Source: UBA1081 sp964454355 (GTDB taxonomy: Bacteria > Bacillota > Clostridia > Oscillospirales > Acutalibacteraceae). Taken from it: a DNA stretch of 10,156 nt. The notes under the pieces are model-generated. The model was not told the DNA's origin. It did no database searches and saw nothing but the letters and a program-made list of their open reading frames with translations. Below, piece after piece: positions 5,167 to 10,156 of this stretch (its first letter is position 1; every line of letters begins with the position of its first letter). The position numbers and the translations under genes are program-made. Where the stretch lies: NCBI GenBank assembly GCA_964454355.1, contig CAYVTA010000077.1:1-10156 (forward strand), read 5' to 3'.

Positions 5167-8100
5167 CTATGTATTCTTTTTTCGTGATTTTTTAAAGAAT
5201 AAAAACATACTTGCAATCAGGGACATAATCACACCCGTAACAACAAATAAATATGTTCCGTTGCCGCCTGTTTCGGGAAGAACATACATTTCCTCGGTGT
5301 TTGTGACGGTTATTTTATATTCCGGATTGAGTGTATATGTGGTGGGGGTGGTTATAGTGAATGTTGAGGCGCTTGCTGTGTTTGTTGAGGTGGAAACACT
5401 TGTTGATGACAGAGTAATATATCTGTTTGTACTGCTTCCTATCCTCAAATTATTGCCTGAAAGTGATACATTTGTATAATTGTTTGTGTTGCTTGTATTG
5501 GTTGTAAGGCTTCTGTTGTAATACAAGTATCTGCTGTTGCCCACATTCTGCAGCTTGTAATTGCCGTTATACAAAACAACTTTCCATTGTTGATAGGTAT
5601 CATCCGGGTCATCAGCCAATGAAACTACCGAGTTGCTGCTGTTTGAGCTGAGAGCATAGCCGTTAGAAACAAATCTGTAGGTTTTTCCTTCTTCAAGGGT
5701 TGATGTTTCTGTCCATTGAGTAATTTCCTGTCCGGGAATAAGCTCAATTTCTGAATATGTCGCAGTATAGCCATAGAATTTATCTTCAACAATAGTATAT
5801 TCTACAGCTGTGTCGCTGTCCTCGTAGCTGTAAAGCAAGCCGTCAAAGGTGCCTGCCCAACCGTTGTTTCTGTTAAGGGTAAGCGTTCTGCCCGTGTCCT
5901 TACCGTCGGCATAAAGATTAACTGTTATGCTGTCATTGATGTGTGCTGTTTCTCCGTCTGCCCATGTTTTTGTAACAGAAAGAGATGTCTGCTTATCCTC
6001 GGGAATGGGTGTATTGGTAATAACCCTGAGTGTGCCGCTTAATTCGCTGTCTGACTGCTTATAAAGCTCAAATTCAATGCCGCTTTCGTTGTTTACTGAT
6101 GCATCTGATGCAAAATAATAATAAACATTGCCGGTCTGAGCAAACAGCATGGAATTATAGAAATAAACAACCTTATTACCGTCTGCACTCGGCACAAATG
6201 AAGATGTACCGCTGAGAACTATTCTGTGTCCGCTGCCGTTCTCAAGGTGAAAACCCATACCGTCTGCTGTTGCCGTCCATTGAGCTGAAGAATTGCTTTG
6301 GGCATTTGTCTGACTTATCCAGGTAAAGCTGTTGTCACTTACGGAGAGAGCAGTAGAGTCTGATTTATTAACAAGAATAAACGTGTCGCCGTCACGCAGA
6401 GTATCGGTTTTTATCCATTCTCCGTCATCATTAAAGGTCTGTTCTTCACTCAAGCTGCTTAAAAAGCCCGCAACCTGTACTTCCTGTACGCTGTATACAA
6501 TTTTTGAGTTATCATCATTTTTTTCGGGCAAATCTGTCCATGTATAAGTCCATTCGTTGTTTGCATTAAGAGTTGCGAGTTTACCCGTAACAACTCCGTC
6601 AGCTACGAGGTAGACCTGTACACTGTCGGGGATATTTTCAGCATCGTCAGCCCAGTTTTTTGAAACTCTTACATTGATTGAGCCTGTTGCATCGGTTGTT
6701 TCCTTTTGGTTGGTAAGTGTGATAGCGAGTGTTCGTGTTGCCTCGTCAGTTTCACTTTTCTGAATTTCAAATCCGGGTGTATGCTTGTCATCTTCACCTC
6801 TTAAAGTGTCCGTTGTGCATACCATGCCGCCGATATTATTCATAACAATACGCACAATATCATCAGTTGCCGGATAACCGTCGGGAGAGGCAGTTTCCTT
6901 TATGTAATAAGTCTTGCCGGGAGAAATGCCCCACATATAGGCTTTTCCGTCTTTAACGGTAAAGGTATTTGTGCTTTCTTTATTACTCTGATATTCAGCT
7001 TCAGAATTCCACAGCTCGGCTTCTTCAGAGCATGCCTCATCCGTGAACACAGCGAACTGAGCACCGTTAAGATTTTCACCCGAAAGGGCATCTTGCTTGG
7101 CTATTTCGATAGCATAGCGGGGAGCAATATTGAAATAAATCGCACAGTTAGACTGTGAACCGCCTCGCTCCATATAGTAAATGGTAAGTGTGTGGTCACC
7201 TTCCGAAAGATGAATTTCAGTTTCGGTATCGGTTGCAACAAGGTCGTTATTTTCGGCGTAATCGGTAGTGATAATGCCTGTGGAGAAATCTATTTTACCG
7301 GTCATAATGCCGTGCAGACCGCCTATATCCATAACAAGCTCGCCGTCAATAAATACCCAGAGGTCATCATCGCCGCTGAACTGGAAGTTCATGTGTTCGC
7401 CGTGGGTTGAAATGTTGCCGTAGTTGCCGTATTCGTCAACACTGCCTGTATTATTTGGCAGATAAAACTGAATTTCGGATTTCATACCAAACCAATAGTT
7501 TGTGCCCGCATTTTCTGCGGCACTTCCTTGATTAGTTGCCTTTGCATCATACTGGTAGTTACCGGAATTACCGTATTTATCCTGATAATCAACTATTGTT
7601 TTATTGTTGCTGTTGTTTACATATGGTGAATTGAATGGTAAGAAGTCCGAATATGCACCATCTGCTGTAGGATTGCCGCTTGAATCAAAGCTGTCCTTTA
7701 AAGAGTCGGAAGTTCTTTCAAGGTAATCGTAAATGTAAAAACGCTTGTCCGTCTGATTGTATGATGCAGCGTTGAGCGTGGCATCGTAATAGTAATAGCC
7801 GTTATGCTCGCCGTCATAGTTGGAGCTTCCGATCTCCATGAACTGATAAAGATAGTTTGCCTGCCCTACATAGGTTTTGCCGATAATTTCGGTATCGGGA
7901 TTGAACAGAATATCAATAATATCCTTTCCGCCGGACATATTGTAAACATAATCTGTAATTTGTGAGGTAATTTCGGTACCCTGATTATCGTTAAGCCGTG
8001 CTCGGTTTCCTGCGTAGGAGATATTTTTATTGGCTGTATCCCAATCTCGGAAAATAAAGCCTAAAGACTGTGCCTTGTTATAGCCGACAGTTGCGTTCTG

Positions 8101-9444
8101 CACAACTGACCATGTTTCATCATGCGATGATGCACTTACAGAGCCTGAATGAGAAACAGCCTGCATATTGAAAATCGCACTGTAATCGAACATCTGGGTT
8201 GTGATAAAAGAATTTGTGTCAAGACTCGGCACAACATGCTCGTTGTTCTGACCTACATCATAGGTTGCTGCAACCCAGTCTGCATAGAATACAGTATTTT
8301 TTGTAATTTCAACCGTAGCACCGGGCTCATAGTAGATGTTGTTTTTTATATCATACCAACCGTTTAATTTATAGTCGTATTTGCTGGGTGATTGCCATGT
8401 TGTTGGCAGAGTTATGTACGGATTTGTGGCATCAACAGCTTGATAGGTGTTATCCGCTTCGTAAAGGCTCATTATTGAACCGCAGGTACCGTCAAACCAC
8501 ACATGATAAACATCCTGCGGAACGGTTACCTGTGCCAGATAAAATTGTGCGGCACTTGATGTCGTTGTGGTAGTTTGGAAAACAACAGAATTTCCCGATG
8601 TAACAATGCAGGAATAGTTAGAGTTACTTTTTACACGGAAAGTTGTACTGCCCGATGAAGTATCACTTTCAAGAGATGATGACCAACCGCCCGCTGTTGT
8701 AACGCCGTAATCGGTACTGCTGTTATAGTATGAGTGCATATAGCGGGATGTCCCCACATTCTGAATAACATAGGTCGTACCGCTTTGAAGAGAGAAGGTC
8801 CAGAACAGATTGTTGCCCATTGAGCTTGATGTTACACTTGAGTTGTTGTTAACTGTTATGCTTACTGCGTTGCCGTTGCCGTCAATGGCATAATAAGCCC
8901 CATTGTAATAAGTGTAAACTATGTAATATGTTTCACCGGAGCCGTCAAGTGCAGAAAAATCAACTGTTTCTGCAGTAGGGTCGGTTGAAGCTAATAGCTC
9001 TATATCGTATTCATCAGCCATAAGATTGATGCTGTAATCGGTGTTTTCCTCCGAGGGGACAATATAACACGAATCATCATGTTCATGCTCATCAAAAGTA
9101 CATACAAACACACGCTCGGTTTTGTAACATTCATCAGTTTGTATATGACCCGATGCGTCCGTAGTATCTTCAGAAATCAGCTCTGATGCATATTCAATAT
9201 CAATGGCGTTTTCCGTTATACCGTAAGAACAAATTAATGTCTGCTTCGTTACATAGCAGTTTTCGGCGTGAATGTGCTCTTGATAACCGCAATAAGTCTC
9301 ACCTGCGGTCAATGCCGGGAGAATAAGCATATATGTTGTGCAAAATACAACAATGATAGCAAGAAAAATAAAAACTTGTTGCCAGTGTCTTTTTTCAGCA
9401 TACTGTTTTTTTAGTTCTGCCGCTTTTTGCTGTAAATTCAACAT
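5167..9444 (-). CDS. Giant LPXTG cell-wall-anchored multidomain surface protein
   Basis: The product has 1425 residues. In order: a cytoplasmic basic stretch; a membrane/export segment at about 23-43 ending LPALTA; a Cys/His module (52-126) with EHIHAENCY and DEHEHDDSCY motifs; a beta-trefoil-like domain (165-307); an InlB-type repeat (about 313-393); a fibro-slime domain (about 420-775) with FSGDDDLWVFIDGELVMDIG; an SpaA-like domain (777-912); two CnaB-like domains (from 921 and 1154) with trefoil-like inserts; and the sortase signal LPETG (1389-1393) with a membrane span and a KKSRKK tail. Lys/Glu/Asn sets fit for spontaneous isopeptide bonds are K783/E850/N912, K929/E988/N1144 and K1159/E1220/N1382. 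It probably acts as an adhesin anchored to peptidoglycan by a housekeeping sortase encoded elsewhere; the ligand is unknown. AGGAGG lies 7 nt before the ATG. The frame is intact, and the gene has its own promoter and terminator. Confidence 0.88.
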   Translation of the reverse strand: MLNLQQKAAELKKQYAEKRHWQQVFIFLAIIVVFCTTYMLILPALTAGETYCGYQEHIHAENCYVTKQTLICSYGITENAIDIEYASELISEDTTDASGHIQTDECYKTERVFVCTFDEHEHDDSCYIVPSEENTDYSINLMADEYDIELLASTDPTAETVDFSALDGSGETYYIVYTYYNGAYYAIDGNGNAVSITVNNNSSVTSSSMGNNLFWTFSLQSGTTYVIQNVGTSRYMHSYYNSSTDYGVTTAGGWSSSLESDTSSGSTTFRVKSNSNYSCIVTSGNSVVFQTTTTTSSAAQFYLAQVTVPQDVYHVWFDGTCGSIMSLYEADNTYQAVDATNPYITLPTTWQSPSKYDYKLNGWYDIKNNIYYEPGATVEITKNTVFYADWVAATYDVGQNNEHVVPSLDTNSFITTQMFDYSAIFNMQAVSHSGSVSASSHDETWSVVQNATVGYNKAQSLGFIFRDWDTANKNISYAGNRARLNDNQGTEITSQITDYVYNMSGGKDIIDILFNPDTEIIGKTYVGQANYLYQFMEIGSSNYDGEHNGYYYYDATLNAASYNQTDKRFYIYDYLERTSDSLKDSFDSSGNPTADGAYSDFLPFNSPYVNNSNNKTIVDYQDKYGNSGNYQYDAKATNQGSAAENAGTNYWFGMKSEIQFYLPNNTGSVDEYGNYGNISTHGEHMNFQFSGDDDLWVFIDGELVMDIGGLHGIMTGKIDFSTGIITTDYAENNDLVATDTETEIHLSEGDHTLTIYYMERGGSQSNCAIYFNIAPRYAIEIAKQDALSGENLNGAQFAVFTDEACSEEAELWNSEAEYQSNKESTNTFTVKDGKAYMWGISPGKTYYIKETASPDGYPATDDIVRIVMNNIGGMVCTTDTLRGEDDKHTPGFEIQKSETDEATRTLAITLTNQKETTDATGSINVRVSKNWADDAENIPDSVQVYLVADGVVTGKLATLNANNEWTYTWTDLPEKNDDNSKIVYSVQEVQVAGFLSSLSEEQTFNDDGEWIKTDTLRDGDTFILVNKSDSTALSVSDNSFTWISQTNAQSNSSAQWTATADGMGFHLENGSGHRIVLSGTSSFVPSADGNKVVYFYNSMLFAQTGNVYYYFASDASVNNESGIEFELYKQSDSELSGTLRVITNTPIPEDKQTSLSVTKTWADGETAHINDSITVNLYADGKDTGRTLTLNRNNGWAGTFDGLLYSYEDSDTAVEYTIVEDKFYGYTATYSEIELIPGQEITQWTETSTLEEGKTYRFVSNGYALSSNSSNSVVSLADDPDDTYQQWKVVLYNGNYKLQNVGNSRYLYYNRSLTTNTSNTNNYTNVSLSGNNLRIGSSTNRYITLSSTSVSTSTNTASASTFTITTPTTYTLNPEYKITVTNTEEMYVLPETGGNGTYLFVVTGVIMSLIASMFLFFKKSRKKNT

Positions 9445-9478
9445 TTGCCACCCTCCTTGTTAATATTATCCACAATAT

Positions 9479-9507
9479 ATAATATCACAATAAAATACAT
9501 GATTCAA
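9479..9507 (-). promoter_or_regulatory. Extended -10 promoter of the LPXTG protein gene
   Basis: On the minus strand TTGAAT (9507-9502) and TATTAT (9484-9479) are 17 bp apart, and TGA directly before the -10 gives an extended -10 (TGN). Transcription should begin near 9472, about 28 nt before the ATG. The elements fit sigma-A, not a sporulation sigma factor, so this gene is probably expressed in growing cells. Confidence 0.7.
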
Positions 9508-9602
9508 CATTCTTTTGATAAATAATTGAAGGTGTAACTTAATTTATAATTAAACGTGCATTATGTGTTGATAATTTGCTGAATTATGTTTCACTGCACA
9601 AG

Positions 9603-9632
9603 CAAAATAATTATGCATTGTGAATTATTTTG
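9603..9632. promoter_or_regulatory. 10-bp perfect inverted repeat in the divergent spacer
   Basis: CAAAATAATT (9603-9612) and AATTATTTTG (9623-9632) form a perfect inverted repeat with a 10-bp centre. It ends 24 bp upstream of the -35 box of the tRNA-array promoter and lies about 95 bp upstream of the divergent surface protein promoter. It could be a binding site for a dimeric regulator, but so AT-rich a repeat could also arise by chance. The remaining spacer from 9508 to 9656 shows no gene. Confidence 0.3.
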
Positions 9633-9656
9633 TTACAGAAAAATAAAATAAACCTC

Positions 9657-9685
9657 TTTACAAAGTAATTTGATTATGGTAAAAT
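9657..9685 (+). promoter_or_regulatory. Extended -10 promoter of the tRNA-Leu array
   Basis: TTTACA (9657-9662) and TAAAAT (9680-9685) are separated by 17 bp, with TGG forming an extended -10. The start would be near 9692, only about 5 nt before the first tRNA-like 5' end at 9697. This close spacing is typical of a tRNA promoter and implies that the chimeric units are transcribed ahead of the intact tRNA. Confidence 0.7.
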
Positions 9686-9696
9686 ATCTGTAATTT

Positions 9697-9869
9697 GCGG
9701 ATATGGTGGAATTGGCAGCATAGAGTCCGACTGCCGCCGGTGGCGGGAGGAAGGAGGACGACTATGGCGCAGCGGTCAAAATTCAGCGAAGCGAACAGCA
9801 AGCAATGAATTTTGGGCACCGCAAGAGTCACACGCACTCATTTTCGGGGAAATGAGATTAAATTGATAT
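9697..9869 (+). repeat. Array unit 1: tRNA-Leu 5' fragment joined to a multi-hairpin sequence
   Basis: Bases 9697-9718 are identical to the first 22 nt of the tRNA-Leu at 10106 (acceptor 5' strand and most of the D arm). From 9719 the sequence departs completely and forms three paired regions: A, CATAG/CTATG (9719-9723 and 9762-9766) with TCC/GGA and an inner CCGCC/GGCGG; B, GCGGT/ACCGC plus AAAATTCA/TGAATTTT (9772-9822) around a 20-nt loop; C, CTCATTT/AAATGAG (9837-9856). It ends with an AT-rich spacer, and the next tRNA-like start follows at 9870. No anticodon arm, T arm or 3' acceptor strand (TATCCGC) is present, so this is not a working tRNA. No T-run terminator separates it from the next unit. 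I do not recognise the hairpin sequence. Confidence 0.7.
9764..9808 (+). other. 14-codon mini-ORF with a strong Shine-Dalgarno in unit 1
   Basis: AGGAGG (9752-9757) lies 6 nt before ATG 9764, which opens MAQRSKFSEANSKQ and stops at TGA 9806-9808. The ribosome site and start codon are both inside the paired arm of hairpin A, and the ORF ends inside hairpin B. Whether it is translated is unknown; with so short a frame the match may be fortuitous. Confidence 0.25.
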
Positions 9870-10105
9870 GCGGATATGGTGGAATTGGCAGCATAGAGTC
9901 CGACTGCCGCCGGTGGCGGGAGGNNNNNNNNNNNNNNNNNNNNNNNNNNNNNNNNNNNNNNNNNNNNNNNNNNNNNNNNNNNNNNNNNNNNNNNNNNNNN
10001 NNNNNNNNNNNNNNNNNNNNNNNAAGCGAACAGCAAGCAATGAATTTTGGGCACCGCAAGAGTCACACGCACTCATTTCCGGGGGAAATGAGATTAAATT
10101 GATAT
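9870..10105 (+). repeat. Array unit 2 (and perhaps more), interrupted by an assembly gap
   Basis: Bases 9870-9923 repeat 9697-9750 exactly, and 10024-10105 repeat 9789-9869 with small changes near hairpin C: the loop flank becomes CTCATTTCC-GGG-GGAAATGAG through one T-to-C change and one extra G, adding two base pairs. If only one unit spans the gap, the missing bases correspond to 9751-9788, just 38 bp. The 22-nt tRNA-Leu fragment is again present (9870-9891). Confidence 0.7.
9924..10023. other. Assembly gap of 100 N
   Basis: Exactly 100 N, the conventional placeholder for a gap of unknown length. It falls inside a repeat unit whose other copy is intact, so the gap probably comes from the assembler failing on tandem repeats. 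The true length could be 38 bp or 38 plus multiples of about 173 bp. Confidence 0.95.
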
Positions 10106-10156
10106 GCGGATATGGTGGAATTGGCAGACACGCAAGATTTAGGATCTTGTGCAGTG
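10106..10156 (+). tRNA. tRNA-Leu (anticodon UAG), 5' part
   Basis: The acceptor 5' strand GCGGATA is followed by a leucine-type D arm and an anticodon stem CAAGA (10133-10137) with TCTTG (10145-10149). The 7-nt loop TTTAGGA places TAG (10140-10142) in positions 34-36, which reads CUA (and by wobble other CUN) leucine codons. The sequence is cut by the window edge just after the anticodon stem, where the long variable arm of a class II tRNA should begin. It follows the chimeric units in the same direction and shares their 13-nt AT-rich leader, so it may be released from one precursor by RNase P. Confidence 0.85.

Noticed and set aside
9814..9822. GGGCACCGC as a T-box antiterminator motif
   Set aside because: It lacks the full T-box sequence (GGTGGNACCGCG), there is no Stem I specifier structure or terminator, and the downstream gene is a tRNA, not an aminoacyl-tRNA synthetase or amino-acid gene.
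9776..10102. Open frames running through the N stretch on both strands
   Set aside because: They exist only because N codons contain no stop. The flanking bases are repeat units and a tRNA.

Overview
The window looks like a contig end from a low-GC, spore-forming member of the Clostridia, probably a gut Ruminococcus/Oscillospiraceae-type bacterium. The evidence is AT-rich DNA with consensus sigma-A promoters and AGGAGG ribosome sites, an uninterrupted pro-sigma-K gene, and a giant LPXTG wall-anchored protein of the kind common in gut Firmicutes. A run of exactly 100 N (9924-10023) marks a scaffold gap, so this is draft or metagenome-derived sequence. The organism is inferred; no rRNA is present to confirm it.

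Left part (1-1055): the C-terminal end of an RluA-family pseudouridine synthase (1-165) is followed by an AT-rich spacer with an inverted repeat just upstream of a strong promoter. That promoter drives a small transcription unit: a 42-codon orphan ORF, three 30-bp tandem units that each fold into a 4-bp stem capped by a different stable tetraloop (GAAA, GAGA, UUCG), and a strong terminator. Next comes a 233-bp element with perfect 16-bp terminal inverted repeats, packed with hairpins and without coding capacity (MITE-like).

Centre left (1001-3300): a consensus promoter drives a two-gene operon, an AlaA-type alanine aminotransferase and an iron-sulfur-flavoprotein-type NAD(P)H:FMN reductase. 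The 376-bp convergent spacer after it holds a palindromic terminator that resembles two abutted IS3-family ends, then a pseudoknot-forming stretch on the minus strand that resembles the end of an IS200/IS605 element (omega-RNA/HEARO-like). Neither has a transposase, so both would be relics.

Centre right (3305-9507, minus strand): sigK (late mother-cell sigma factor, with pro-sequence) is followed 19 bp downstream by a secreted endonuclease/exonuclease/phosphatase-fold enzyme that starts at TTG, so the two probably share a transcript. Upstream of them, with its own extended -10 promoter and its own terminator, lies a 1425-residue LPXTG surface protein. It has an N-terminal membrane segment, a Cys/His module, a beta-trefoil-like domain, an InlB-type repeat, a fibro-slime domain, one SpaA-like and two CnaB-like isopeptide domains, and an LPETGG anchor. 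Each CnaB domain appears to be interrupted by a beta-trefoil-like insert placed just before the strand carrying the isopeptide Asn.

Right end (9508-10156): a divergent spacer with a 10-bp inverted repeat precedes an extended -10 promoter. This promoter reads into an unusual array. Units of 173 bp begin with the first 22 nt of tRNA-Leu and then switch to a multi-hairpin sequence of unknown identity; at least two units, with the gap inside the second, precede an intact-looking tRNA-Leu(UAG) cut by the window edge. The tRNA array and the tetraloop-repeat transcript are the least conventional parts of the window.
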